A DNA stretch of 64,000 nt, from assembly GCA_949126835.1 (NCBI GenBank), contig OX421494.1:20313196-20377195 (forward strand), written 5' to 3'. Below the pieces are notes generated by a model, which saw nothing but the letters and a program-made list of their open reading frames with translations, was not told the origin of the DNA and ran no database searches. This document shows positions 47,932 through 60,277 of the stretch, piece after piece (within the stretch, counting starts at the first letter, position 1; each line of letters begins with the position of its first letter). The DNA comes from Anisus vortex (Eukaryota; Mollusca; Gastropoda; Planorbidae). Both the position numbers and the translations under genes were made by a program.

Positions 47932-48906
47932 GTAAGACACGTTTTTTACAATTAACTTCATATTTTACAATTAATAATTACTAATAATTAGACATCTATA
48001 CACACACACACACACACACCAGTCTCTTTCATTTTGTTTTCTTTCTTGTAAACAAAATGTACCGATACTTTCATTACGTCTCCTTGTCAATAGGCCTATA
48101 TAACAATAGAACAGGGACGGATTAAAGGGGAGGCTGGCATGTCCGCAGCAGACCCTCTCCCCTTTATACATTCTTCCAATGCCCCTTCCTTTAAATAGTT
48201 TTCCCCTCCCTCCCCTTCACTTACACAGCGCCCCTGTCACTACCCTACACACGCCCCTTTAAAAAAAAAAATGAACCAGGGTCCAGACTATTCTGGCTCC
48301 GTACCTCCCTCCAGGTTGATGGTGCAAATTCAGAACAAACCCAGTGTTTGATTGACTGTGTGTGAGTGAGTGTGTGTATGGAGGGGGGGGGGTATTTATC
48401 AAAGGTGAGGGGATGATCAGGGTGAATGCCAGAGTGCTAGAGCCGAAGGGCACATGCCTCCCCCTAGAGAGCTGCTGAATCAGGAGGACATGGTGAAACC
48501 TAGAGTACATGGTAAATAAACATGTAAAGTGCACAGAGTCTTGATTTTTTTTTCTTTTAAAAGTCTTATTTCCTTTCTGTGCTCACTGCTACCAAGTAAC
48601 TCGAAAGACCGTTTGAGCTGCTTACATTTAATGTTGCTGTTGTTGTTGTGTTTGAGCTGCTTACATTTAATGTTGCTGTTGTTGTTGTGTTTTTTTTTAT
48701 CCATGTTATCTCCGCCATGCTCGGGGGTGGGGGCTTGAAAAGGGTATTCTGCACGGGAGAGCCCGGGGGTGGGGAATGGGGAAGGAATTTTAACTCAAGC
48801 CAGGACTGTCTGGGTCGTGATCGGAATCTGGAACCTGTAGTAGGCCTACTGCTGACAGGCTTTCAACACATCCCCACCTGCTTCATAAGCTCCATGTGAT
48901 ACTTTC

Positions 48907-48909
<3 letters not shown>

Positions 48910-48959
<50 letters not shown>
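48910..48959. repeat. (CT)n microsatellite
   Basis: Nearly perfect CT run. Confidence 0.98.
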
Positions 48960-48961
<2 letters not shown>

Positions 48962-49787
48962 CTTCTGATACCGCCTTTTGCCTACCACCCCGTGTAGTCA
49001 GTTCCCGAAGGTCAGATTGACACCAATGCAAAACGCAAAGCGCGGAGAAAATACACACAAAATTCCGTCCCGGTTTAGTTACCACTCCTCACTGCATGCC
49101 ATTAAATACAAAACCAGAAACACAAAGAAGATAATTGGTGTGGAGCAGACTGTGATGCTTGATTAGAGCTGTCCACATTCTGTTGAGGGGCTGTCCACAT
49201 TCTGTGTAGACAGTAGAAACATTATCCCTACGAACAAAAACACATACATGCCGTTGGAGGGTTACTTAGATTTTCGGGGAGGAAGAGAGAGGAGGGGGGG
49301 AGTGTGTGGTGAGAATCTAACAAGCAATTTATGTATTGGTGACATGGGTGTGTTTTCTCTTCCAAGCTCGTTACTAAAATGTATATACACACACACAATA
49401 AATTAATTCAACACGAAAAAAGAGATCATTTAGTGTGTGTGCCTCCCCACCTGCTCTTTTTTCTCTCTTCATTATTTCCACACGATGGATACGCCTATGC
49501 AACTCCGCAAGCTTGTCATTTAATTAACGGGTAATTCACGTCAAAACATGACCTACTTTCAAATACGTGTGAGTGGTGGCGAAGGGAAAAGGTGGGGGGG
49601 GGGGATAGAGGGGGGGAGTTATACACTCACCCATAAAAAAACTAAACTCGGACACGGTAAAAAAATAATGCACACAACCTCAAACAGGCTACACTCTATC
49701 ATCCAAAACTAAACTTCATCTCAGTGTAACACATTCATAGTAAACTTACCAACACAATCACGTATAAAAGGTTTAAACAGCCACGCA

Positions 49788-49788
<1 letters not shown>

Positions 49789-49830
<42 letters not shown>
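49789..49830. repeat. (CA)n microsatellite
   Basis: About 20 CA repeats. Confidence 0.98.
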
Positions 49831-49833
<3 letters not shown>

Positions 49834-49958
49834 GACGTTATTGTCATGACACACGGTTGGACCATCGTATTAGAAGACATGTTAACAACATACAATACTT
49901 TTTTTTTAGCATTGGCGAAAAAAAAATTGTTTTGTCTATTTCTATTGGTTGCGAGAGG

Positions 49959-50121
49959 ACAGAGGCATAATCTCATTGGTTGATTTAGGTTGTCTGGCTA
50001 CAGTGATATAATCCCATTGGTTGGCCTAGTTATTTAACTACAGAGACATAATCCTATTGGATGACTGCGGTTGATTAAGGACGGATACATAATGCCATTG
50101 GTTTATTAAAGCTGATTAAGG
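49959..50121. repeat. Degenerate 41-bp tandem repeat, each with ATTGG
   Basis: Units begin ACAGNNNCATAATC at 49959, 50000, 50040 and 50081. They are diverged yet each keeps ATTGG, the reverse complement of CCAAT, about 16 nt in; a fifth ATTGG precedes the array at 49944. Confidence 0.8.
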
Positions 50122-50142
50122 ACTCACACTTGAAACTTTAGA

Positions 50143-50337
50143 CAAGGAGTGTGCAACAGGCGGCCAGTGGGCCACAACTCTTCCCTCCAAACCCATTGAG
50201 TGTGGCCTCCACATAGCTTCTAACGGCATTTTTTGCATTCGTTGTATTTATCATGTAAAAAAATAAAATAGAATGAGTGGTCTCCCTTGTTGTATCATTT
50301 TTTTCGGCCCAATGGTGAAAAATGTTGCACACACCTT
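50143..50337. mobile_element. Short hAT-like inverted-repeat element
   Basis: CAAGGAGTGTGCAAC at the left and GTTGCACACACCTT at the right are imperfect inverted repeats, with GGCCAGTGGGCC near the left end and GGCCCAATGG near the right. The target duplication is unclear. The interior is non-coding. Confidence 0.6.
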
Positions 50338-50559
50338 TATATGCTAATTAATGACAGAAACATATTTTTATTTATTGATCAACGACAGATATATTTGAGA
50401 AGATTGATAAATTAATCCACTTGTTTATATTTAAAACGTAGTCAATTTGGCGTTTATTAAAATGCCGAAAGTGACATCAATCTGGCCGGTATTTTGTCTT
50501 CTCTTTGCATTAGGTATTGTGTAAAGTGTGTGTATCTATGTGCGTGGGGAAGGTATGGA

Positions 50560-50883
50560 CGGAGTGTGTGGCAGCAACTAAAACGGCGAAATCGAGCTGA
50601 TCCGTGGTGGAGACTCTGCAGGAGAGAACAGGCAACCATTGCCCAGTTCCGGACAGGACACTGTCCTATTGGTGCCTATTTCGGAGGATTTAGGCCCAAT
50701 TTCGATTTGCGGTGACGACATTGCTTTGAATCAGAAGAGACGGTCGAGCATTTGCCTTTAGACTGCCCTGCCTTGCAGGAGGAAAGAGTTGGGAATGGTC
50801 AACGGTTTGCGCCGAACCTATACGGTGATCTAGCTGTGCTACGTAGTACAAGTGTGTTTGTCCTCCGAATCCTAAGAGATTAG
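50560..50883 (+). pseudogene. LINE ORF2 3' end, third family (zinc-knuckle tail)
   Basis: The frame reads REQATIAQFRTGHCPIGAYF, then after a TGA at 50713, RHCFESEETVEHLPLDCPAL, ending LRILRD and a stop at 50881. The RTGHCP stretch and the (C)-x2-C-x-H-x4-C finger are hallmarks of the C-terminus of Jockey/I/R1-type LINEs. The TGA replaces the first finger Cys, so it is inactive. Confidence 0.85.
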
Positions 50884-52495
50884 TCTCGGTTCGATCACAC
50901 CGGTGAAGTGAGGTTTTAAGTCTGGTATGGACGGAAGATAGTATGAGGGAGTAAGGGAGAGAGAACGAGAGAGAATATCAGAAGCAGGGTATTTAGTAAT
51001 TCGACCTCAATGTATGTGATTTATTGCTAGGCCTACATCAACGGTGCAGATACAAAATGCTGTTATTTATTTTTTGCGCACAAATCACCAATTTGTCTGT
51101 CTTTAACTGAAAGTGTACATAAAGAAATAAAATTATGTTTACCCTTTTTATTAATTGGTCTGCTCATTATAGGACACAAGGTCAACAAGGTCAACAAGGT
51201 CAAGGGGGGTCAATATTAGCTCAAGGCAAAGTAGACGTCATAAAGTGCAATGAGCTTCACATTATTCGTATGGGCGTTGTTTTTTTCTATGCATAGATCG
51301 TCACCACCTCTGTGGATAGTCAGTTCCGGCTCTTATCCATCTACGCACCGCACTATGGCCAGTCTTGGAGAGAGATGGAGTAAATGAGAAGTTCTAGATC
51401 TAGACTACCATTCAATAACATAAAAATAAACATGTTACGATTACCTCCGGTCTCAGGGCTAGGCCTAGAATTTTGTGTTTGTGCCAAATCAGATAATAGA
51501 TTTGCAGAAATTGTACCGGCAGACCATACGATGTGATTTCAAAGTACTTCTCTATCTTAGACCAAACAAAAATAATCTAATCGTATCCCCTAAATAATAA
51601 AGGAAGTGGTAGACATATAACGTACACTAATTCGATCACCCTTTCTATTAGTTAGAATTGTCCGAGATATATCAAAATATTAATTCAATCTTCTTGAAGA
51701 ACGATGGCTAACAGTTAAGCGACACTTGGAAAATGTTGCATGAATTCCAATAAAGTTTTAAAATCCAGAAGAGCACACTGACCATACTAATTGTGATATC
51801 ATGGATAGTTTCGCCATACAAATTACCATCATTATCATTAATTATAAGTGGTTATGCCCGTCAAAATGACGGAGAAACGAATGATTAGACTCTACTATGT
51901 GTTTTGTTAAAAAGAGAGTGTGTAACTTTAAAAAAAAAAGCATTGGGAAAACCCGATAAGATCTCGCGTTCAACAAAGCAAATGAACGGTGTGAAAGCAT
52001 TTGAAAAGGACATTATTCTGAAATGGCTCTCATTTAGGACCTTAACATACGGCCATTAGTAATAGGCCTACGTTTATTAAACATAATAAATTGACGAATT
52101 AAGCGATACTGTTCATTTAATAAAAATATATTTTGGAGGACGTTTCCAATTTATACATTTAACTTTTGTACCGATCGGTGAAACGGGCTAGGAGCCTATA
52201 GCGAACAAACAAACAAACATTTAAATTAATAAACAAACTCACGGTAATTGTATATATTGATTATCATTAATACAAGACCATTACAAATTTAATAGAACAC
52301 TGTAGTGTGTGTACATTCATAGGTAGGTAGTTTGTGTGTAGGTGTGGAGTTGAGGGGTGGGGTGGTGGGGGGGGGTGGAGGCAAGGAATAAAGAAAAAAC
52401 GACAGCAAACCAACATCAAACATTAGACATCACTAATGCAAAAGGATAAATGAAAAGAAAGAAACTGAACAGACCCAGTAAAGGTTATAGTGGGG
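50884..52495. other. Spacer with nuclear-receptor-type half-site cluster
   Basis: Apart from AGGTCA repeats at 51179-51212 (listed separately), I see no gene. A G-rich patch is at 52340-52382. Confidence 0.5.
51179..51212 (+). promoter_or_regulatory. Tandem AGGTCA half-sites (DR3, DR3, DR4)
   Basis: AGGTCA at 51179, 51188 and 51197 are each separated by ACA, then GGGTCA follows at 51207 after a 4-nt spacer. Direct repeats of AGGTCA with 3 or 4 nt spacing are the classical binding pattern of RXR heterodimers. It may also be a simple 9-bp tandem duplication. Confidence 0.4.
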
Positions 52496-52510
52496 TTAAA
52501 TACTATTGGG

Positions 52511-52710
52511 GAACAGCGGCGTAGCTAGAGGAGGGGGGGGGGGGTCCAAATTCGAAAATCCCCCAGGGCCCCTACTTAAGGGAGGGGGGCCCAAAAGAGA
52601 GTCCGAATTGTTTTTTCTCATGTCATAATGTCGAATGTCAAAATGCAGGGGCCCCCGAAGAGGCCAAGCCCCCCGGGCCCCCAAATCCCTTGCAACGGCA
52701 ATGTTGGGGA
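52511..52710. mobile_element. MITE-like element of the GGCGTAGC class
   Basis: CAGCGGCGTAGCTAGAGG, a G-run, GGGGCCC-rich interior (CAGGGCCCCTACTTAAGGG, CAGGGGCCCCCGAAGAGGCC) and TTGCAACGGCAATG at the right fit a short non-autonomous element class seen throughout animals. Right end and target duplication are uncertain. Confidence 0.5.
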
Positions 52711-52879
52711 ACCACCTTGACAGGTCAGGAGTTTTGGCCTTTAAACACTATCTAATAAGAGACAACACTGTCTAATAAGAGACATACATTATCTATACAT
52801 TGGAACTCCCTACCCCCTCCAACCCCTTGCCTAACATTCACCACCCATCCCACAGACCCCCATCACTTGTGTGTTGTTT

Positions 52880-53110
52880 GTTTACAACCAGTTCTCCTCC
52901 AACTAGCGGAGCTATAAATAGCTAATTGTTTAATCCTGCAATTAACGGCCGTGTACGCCGCCGTCGTCTTTACATCGTTTCAGACAAGCTTTTCGGAACG
53001 GGGGAAAGGCGGCGGGGGAGAAAACGCTTTGATCAAACTGCTTGTTAATTTTGTTCCATGCGTACGGCGTGGTCTTAATGCAAGACTGCGTTAGGAATTT
53101 GCTTGGAATA
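52880..53110. promoter_or_regulatory. CpG-rich non-repetitive patch, possible enhancer or alternative promoter
   Basis: Between two repeat-rich stretches lies complex sequence with GCGGAGCTATAAATAGC, TAATTGTTTAATCCTGCAAT, TTAACGGCCGTGTACGCCGC, TTGATCAAACTGCTTG and CATGCGTACGGCGTGG. It contains a TATAAATA box-like motif, several TAAT homeodomain-type cores (including TAATCC) and a TTGATCAAA TCF-like palindrome. No ORF or splice sites are evident. Confidence 0.35.
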
Positions 53111-54050
53111 GTGGAGTGGGGTGGGAAGAGAGACAGAAAATGTGAAGCTCTATTCTATATTATTGCAGAAAACCACAGAATGTTTGAGAAGCCTGTGTGA
53201 TGTGATCCAAAGCCTCCCACATGAACTATTTTCCTTTGATCTGTTGTAGTTTATAAATATCTAACTAAATGTTGTTACTTTTTAAAACCGACAATTTCTA
53301 ATAAGTGGCCAAATCGTGTTTCTCTTTTTTTTTTTTTTTAAATTTAAAACATAACAAAGGAATTTATTTCGCACATTTGACGGGCTAATCTAATTCCCCC
53401 CTGTCGCCCCCCATATCCCCCCCCCCCCGCCATCCCCCGCCCTCGCATATTTTCCCCTCCATTTATTTATTGTTTTACCACATCACAACAACCACCATCA
53501 ACTTGTTATCTTTGGTCTTGCTCCCCCCCCCCCCCACACACACACACCTTTGTTTACATCAAAGTAAGATATGACCCAGAAACAGGGTCAAACAGCGCCC
53601 TCCAAAACGACGACATCAAGCTCACCTTAGATTCAGCGACGTGAATAATTCATTCATTCCTCGCCCGAGCGGACGTGCCGGGCGCAAGACCCCTACACCC
53701 CCCCCCCCCTTCCGTAATATAAACCCACCGCCCTTAACTGCTATGGTGGTAGTGGTAGAGCAGTAAATATATCAAATTAAAAGTTGGTTTTGAAAGGAAG
53801 TCTCGGGGAAAGTGCGGTATATGGCTCATAAATTCATTTATACTTTATTACTTTATAACATTATTTATAATTTTTAGTAAGTTCAGAACACATTCAGAAC
53901 AACATTGAGCCACAACAAGTAAGAACACGGATATAATTTATAAAGCTAAATAAATAAATAATCTCAAAACTTTGCAAATACAAAGCAAATAAATGTATAC
54001 TTAGAACTATAGGACTATGGATATATCTATTAATCCATCTATGTTTCTAT
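53111..54050. other. Spacer with C-runs and a CpG-rich patch
   Basis: C-runs at 53396-53440, 53523-53536 and 53699-53710. 53600-53700 is CpG-rich (ACGACGACATC, CGCCCGAGCGGACGTGCCGG) but has no exon I can support. Confidence 0.5.
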
Positions 54051-54316
54051 CTCCGTCTGTGTATCTATCTATCTGAGTATCTATCTATCTGTGTATCTAT
54101 CTATCTGTGTATCTATCTATCTGTGTATCTATCTATCTGTGTATCTATCTATCTGTGTATCTATCTGTGTATCTATCTATCTGTGTATCTATCTATCTGT
54201 GTATCTATCTATCTGTGTATCTATCTATCTGTCTATCTATCTGTGTATCTATCTATCTGTGTATCTATCTATCTGTGTATCTATCTATCTGTGTATCTAT
54301 CTATCTGTGTATCTAT
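54051..54316. repeat. 16-bp TATCTATCTGTGTATC microsatellite
   Basis: About 16 units of TATC/TGTG composition, open in all three plus frames as Tyr-Leu-Ser-Ile/Cys-Val repeats. The peptides are low-complexity and not genes. Confidence 0.97.
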
Positions 54317-54620
54317 TTTTATAGGTATGTGTCCATCTATTTATCTTTCGGCATGTCTTTCTATCCACCTGGATTTCATTTTTTTATTTCTTGGTTCTGC
54401 CATCCCCCCCCCCCCACCCTCTTGTACCTATCCCCACCCCAGCCTACCCCACAATTGGCCTAATTAAAAATGTATTCTTCATTATGTAGTTTTTTCCCAC
54501 GTGAACCTTCACAGACAAAATATGTTGAAGAATTTTTTGCAGGATGACTAACGCTTTTGTTGCTCAAATCACAAATAATATAATTGATAATTGATGCAGC
54601 CAATCACCGCCTGGGTGTAG
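54317..54620. other. Spacer
   Basis: Short C-run at 54404-54414; nothing else recognised. Confidence 0.5.
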
Positions 54621-55890
54621 TCAGAGACACGAAGACACATAGACAGACACATATAGACACACATCCGCACAGCCGGACACAAGAATGTAAGTACACTTGG
54701 ACACACAGTAAAATGACACGAGCAAGGAGGAAACAACGCAGACCTACACGTGAGCGCGGTCAGCAACACAAGCCTGGGAAACACACATAGAAACACGGAC
54801 ACAGTAATACGCACATTATGACTTTTGGCACACAGAAAAACACGGACACACCAATACACACACCCCGGACACACACATAGAAACACAGACACATCAATAC
54901 GCACACCCCGGACACACACACAGAAACACAGACACATCCATACGCACACCCCGGACACACACATAAAAACACAGACAGTAATACGCACACCCAGGACACA
55001 CACAGAAACACAGACACATCAATACGCACACCCGGACACACACATAAAAACACAGACACATAAATACGCACACCCAGGACACACACATAGAAACACAGAC
55101 ACAGTAATATGCACACCCCGGACACACACAGAAACAAAGACACATCAATACGCACACCCCGGACACACCGAAACACAGACACACCAATACGCACACCCCG
55201 GACACACAGACCCACCAGTACGCCCACACTGACACACACAGAAACACAGACACACCAATACGCTCACCCGGACACAGACAAACAAAAACACAGAAACACC
55301 AATACGCACACCCCGGACACACAGACACACCAATGCGCTCACCCGGACACACACAGATACACCTACACACCATTACGCTCACCCGGACACACACAGAAAC
55401 ACAGACACATCTATTACGCTCACCCGGACACACACAGAAACACAGACACACCAATACACACACCCGGACACACACAGAAACACAGATACACCAATGCGCA
55501 CACCCAGACACACAGACACACCAATACGCACACCCCGGACACACAGACACACCACTACACTCACCCGGACACACAAAAAAACACAGAGCACATTAGCGAC
55601 ACACATATAGAAGCAGAGACACACTAATACGCACACCCGATCACAAGCACATAGAAATACAGACACATCAATACGCACATTATGACACACAACATAGAAA
55701 CACAGACACAGTAATACGCACATTAGGACACACGCATAGAAGCAGTGACACACTAATAAGCACACCCGATCACAAGCACATAGAAACACAGATACATCAA
55801 TACGCACATTATGACACACACACATAGAAACACAGACACCATGCGCAGACAAACACACACAAAAAAGCACGTTTATGACACACAAATAAT
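54621..55890. repeat. Degenerate CA-rich minisatellite, about 40-bp period
   Basis: About 30 diverged units of the form GACACACACAGAAACACAGA, then CACATCAATACGCACACCCC, with lengths of roughly 30-45 bp. The plus strand is almost free of T and G apart from the conserved TACGC and CCGG cores. Long open frames on both strands follow from the absence of stop-forming bases and were not called as genes. Confidence 0.93.
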
Positions 55891-56568
55891 GCTTCAATCA
55901 GATACACACACATTTCAACACACCCACCAGACACCAAGAATATAAACCAGAAGCACTCACCCCGTTTTCACATGGACAAACGAATGTTCGCTAAAGCCAA
56001 CCAGATTTAATCGTTCTCGCACCCATACGCCCTTAACACGCTTGCACACACACACGCACACACACACACACACACACACATTAACAGACTTCCTTGAAGT
56101 AGCAGTGCCATGAGTTGTAAAATACCTGCTTTACATTCCCCCCCCCCCCCTTTCTTTTCTTCTAATCTGCTGGGGGAAAAGTTCTGAGTCGTGGGAAATA
56201 CGGGAAAGCTCATTGGAATACACAGACTTATGACTCAACCTATAGTGAAGCATACTACGTTAAAAGATCTTAAGGGTCGTCCATATCGAACGTTCGCAGA
56301 TACCAAAGGTATACACACGGCTATATTGACAGCGCCGCATTCTAAGACAAAAGGATCTTTTGAAAAGAATCTATAGACCAATCGTCTACCAAATGCCTCT
56401 GCATTACATCTTAGATTAACATGAATGAGTCTTTGCTTGTCGAATGGTGACGCATGTCAAAAGAACGCTTTATGATGTTTTCAATATGAAGAGAACACAG
56501 ATCACACACTGAGAATGATTAATTAACCGACAATGGCGGATTAAAACTATATGTGATCTTATATATTA
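55891..56568. other. Spacer
   Basis: CA-rich patch at 56046-56080 and a C-run at 56139-56151. The small frame at 56191-56376 shows no recognisable domain. Confidence 0.5.
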
Positions 56569-56705
56569 TAGACGCTCCTTCTATAAAGAAGATTATTGCG
56601 TCTTACGCTCATCCGTGGTCCAAGTTTAGTATTGCATCTTGATTAATAATTTAAATGATGTTAAGTTACTGGTTTTCCTGGTTTGTTCAGGCAACCCATT
56701 CCATG
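56569..56705 (+). repeat. Dispersed repeat family A, copy 3
   Basis: GACGCTCCTTCTATAAAGAAG, ATTATTGCGTCTTACGCTCA, TTAAGTTACTGGTTTTCCTGG and CAGGCAACCCATTCCATGG in the same order as at 36365. Confidence 0.85.
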
Positions 56706-58803
56706 GTTAAATGTTTCTCACGCCTTTCCTCTTTTTATTTATTTATCTCATCGGAAATGAGATCTCGAACTATATAAATAAACAAGGAAACGTTTTCGAC
56801 ATTTTAAACAAACAAAAGGCAAATTGAATGGTCTTGTCATGGAGCTGAAGGAAGAAATAGTTTCAGAAAAAGTCATGTCGTCTTTGCTATGGTGCCAAGT
56901 GCCAAGCTAGCGTGAGAAATGAAAGTCGAGGAACTCAGTCATTTGGAATTTCCCGTGAGATACCAGAGTTAAAACTTAGGGTATTTAGGGGAAGATATAG
57001 ATCTAAATTAAAGTAGTATGGGAATTCTAGTTTGTAAAATTATACTTTATGTTTGTTAAAATCAATTAAGATGTATCTTAATGGAAAAAAATTCCGTTAT
57101 TGAATGAGGAGAACTGACTGTTGAAGTCAATGTTTCTGTATTACTTGGCGACACATTTTAGTGAGGTAAACTTTCATTTACAAAACTGGGTCCAAAAGCA
57201 CTTGAAATATTGGGCAACTGAAATGGATTTGCATCGAAACTGGGCATATCTTTACGTGAAATCAATTTCAAAAGATTTAACTATTTCCCTAATTTAAGGA
57301 AAATTAAGATAAATGAGCATTTTCAGAAGTACACTAGTTGTATTAAAACAATTAACTCTTTTGGTATAACTAGCATCAATTTGGAGAATTTACTTGAAGG
57401 GAGATAATTAACCCATTTTCTTTACATTAATATTTCTAATATGTTTCTTCTTTAATTTTCTTTAAACAAATTTAATGGCTTTAATTTATAACTAAAATAT
57501 AATCATATTATACAAGATAGTTGAAAATTATATACATATTTTATGACTAAAGAATGTACATGTACATTTTTAAACATAAAAATAACTACCCAGTTTATAT
57601 GATTATTGTTTATCTCTTCCTGTAAACTATGCTAAGAATGACTACTTGAAGTGAAAATAATACGATAGGGTATTTGAAAAAAAAAAAAAGAGTACATGTC
57701 TCAGTTATTATGAGCAACATTAAAGATCTTATGTATCATATATATTACTAGAATAATTTCTTGACAATTAAATTCAAATGTCGATTACTATTAAAGTTGA
57801 GTAATGAAAATGTGTATTAGCTACGAATTGATTTTTTTAAGCTGATAAAAACAAACAGGTTATTTTTTTATTAAATATAAAACTCTGGCTTCCCCACACA
57901 ACGTGTAGATCTTCTCCGCCTCGTGCGATTAGATTTTTCTCACAGGTGTGTGGGAAGTCTTAGTCACCCCCGAGCTACGGCTCTCACCTAAACTTACCCA
58001 AAGGAGGGGCAAGGATGTAAGAATCCGGACGCGCCTCCTACTGGAAAAAAAAAAAAATATAAAACATTTTGATGATTTTCTCTATTACGCTCCTTTTCTT
58101 TTGGTCTTGGTCTTGCTACGGCACTAAAAAAATTGTCTTATAAAAATAATATAGTTGATCAGTTTGACTTTCACGCTTGTGGCACGCTGAATGATTCGAA
58201 ATGTTTGTAATAAATAAAATTGTTGAAATGCAATTTAAAGAAAAAAATTACAAACAGCATAAATTGTGCGTCGTGGCTTGTTAATATTATTAATTATTTT
58301 TTATTCCCCGAAAAGGCCCCTTTTCTTCGAAAATGGTCCCCCTCTGGCTACGCTACTGGTGGGGGTGGGGGTGGACGAGGGCACATACCTCAATTATCTC
58401 TCTTTCTCTCTCTCCCTTTGCCTTCGCCATTTGATAGTAATAGACAGTAGGCCTAAATTAGAAAACAAGCAAACGAATAATCTGCAACTTGGTTACTTCA
58501 ATGTCATGTTCAAGAATGCTACACCGGTCAAGTTGAACAGCGTAGATGAATCCCATATAAATATAAAACAGATATCCTATGATGCAATGATATTATGTAT
58601 GGCAAACTACACCCAACTTTACGTCCAACTACAGGTGTCGCGACAACTGGTCTAAGAAACTTCGTCTACAGAATCCAACTACAGGCCTACTTGCTTCTAG
58701 ATTTGAATCATTCTATTTGAAAGAGTTTATATAAATATATTTTTTAATGTCGGCCTAAACACCGAAAATTAATGTCATTTGAAATAGGCAATGCCATTAT
58801 TTA
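56706..58803. other. Spacer with a MITE-end remnant
   Basis: AT-rich for the most part. CTGGCTACGCTACTGG at about 58344 is a right-end type of the GGCGTAGC class. No gene supported. Confidence 0.5.
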
Positions 58804-58806
58804 ATG

Positions 58807-60277
58807 TTTTACAGTTCCCTATTGAGCATTGTTGGTAAGATCTTCGCAAGAGTGGCACTATCAAGGTTGCAGGTGCTGGCATCTAGAGTCTATCCAGAGT
58901 CTCAGTGCGGTTTCAGAAGCGGCAGGTCCACTATAGACATGATCTCCTCTCTACAAGAGAGGTTCCGCGAGATGAATAAGCCATTATACATTGCTTTCGT
59001 TGATCTCACTAAAGCATTTGACATGGTCAGCAGAAGTGGACTCCTCAAACTCCTGGCTAAGATAGGATGCCCTCCGAAACTGCTCTCTTTCATTGCCAGT
59101 TTTCATGATAACACCAGGTGCACAGTGAAGTTTAATGGAGCGCAATCCGAGCCCTTTGAAGTCCGCAGCGGCGTTAAACAAGGCTGCGTACTTGCACCCA
59201 CCTTGTTTGGAATATTCTTCTCGTGCCTACTGCACTATGCTTAAGGGAACTGCAATGAGGGAATCTACCTTCACACAAGGATATCTGGAAAGCTCTTCAA
59301 TCTAAACAGGCTTAAAGCCAAAACAAAGCTTAGGAGTGTACTGGTTAGGGAACTTCTCTATGCTGATGATGCAGCTATTGTTGCCGAATCTGCAAACGAG
59401 CTCCAGACGCGCATTGATAAACTTGATGATGCATGTCAAAAATTCGGCCTCAGCATTAGTCAAAACAAAAGCAAGGTACTGGCTCAAAACGCTGCAACTG
59501 TGCCATGCATCACTATTGGTGGTCTGCCACTAGAAGTAGTTGACGAGTTCTGCTACCTTGGGGCCGAAATTTCAAGCAATGTGCTCCTAGATGTGGAAAT
59601 CAATAGTAGAATAGCTAAAGCCATGGGCACTATGGCAGAATTTAAAAAACGAGTCTGGATGAACTCACTGCTCACACGCTCCACTAAGTCACTAGTTTAT
59701 CGAACATGCGTTCTGAGTACCCTGCTGTACGGCAGTGAAACATGGAGCACATATTCCTGGCAGGATAGAAAATTGAATACATTTCATCTCAGGTGTCTCA
59801 GACGCATTTTAGATATAAGATGGCAGGACAGGGTTTCAAACGCAGAGGTCCTACGAAGAGCAGGGTGTCAAGACATCCGTATTACTCTCAGTAACAGACG
59901 TCTCAGCTGGCTAGGTCATGTACGCCGAATGCCACAGGGTCGACTTCCACAGGACATTCTATATGGAACGTTAGCTAAGGGACAGACGTCCAAAACTGAG
60001 ATTTGCGGATGTCTGCAAAAGAGATATGAAACACCTCCAGATTGACCCAAACAGTTGGGAGATCATGGCGCAAGATAGGCCCACTTGGAGAGCAGGAATG
60101 AAAGAAGGTTCAAGGCTTGCGGGAGAGGAGCACGCCAGGAAAAAGACGGTGGTGAAAAATGTGGTCCACTCCACTACTTTCAACTGCAGCAAGTGTGACC
60201 GTGCCTGTACATCCAGGATTGGCCTCTTTAGCCACATGAAGGCCTGCAAGGGAAATGGATCGTCTCTCGAGACGTAA
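58807..60277 (+). pseudogene. 5'-truncated non-LTR retrotransposon ORF2 (reverse transcriptase)
   Basis: The frame starts in the RT domain (SIVGKIFARVALSRLQ), with CGFRSGRSTIDMI, the catalytic FVDLTKAFD, GVKQGCVLAPTLFGIFF and, after an in-frame TAA at 59242, the YADDAA motif at about 59356. The thumb and C-terminal region follow (YLGAEISSN, STLLYGSETWS, NTFHLRCLRRIL, WLGHVRRMP). A one-base frameshift near 59980 leads to DVCKRDMKHLQID, then RPTWRAG and the CSKCDRACTSRIGLFSHMK finger, ending SSLET and a stop at 60277. The endonuclease domain is missing. One stop and one frameshift make it inactive but fairly young. Confidence 0.93.

Larger units (their letters stand above)
47932..49958 (+). other. 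Candidate first intron, microsatellite-rich
   Basis: Holds CT (48910-48959) and CA (49789-49830) microsatellites, a 43-bp near-duplicate TTTGAGCTGCTTACATTTAA at about 48611 and 48650, and G-runs at 48380 and 49591. No exon with convincing splice sites and homology. Confidence 0.45.

Noticed and set aside
54091..54467. Open frames of 77-118 codons rich in Tyr-Leu-Ser
   Set aside because: Products of the 16-bp microsatellite; no complex sequence.
54569..55897. Many 70-226 codon frames on both strands (Cys/Val-rich or Thr/His-rich)
   Set aside because: Caused by the CA-rich minisatellite lacking stop-forming bases; no domain or start context.
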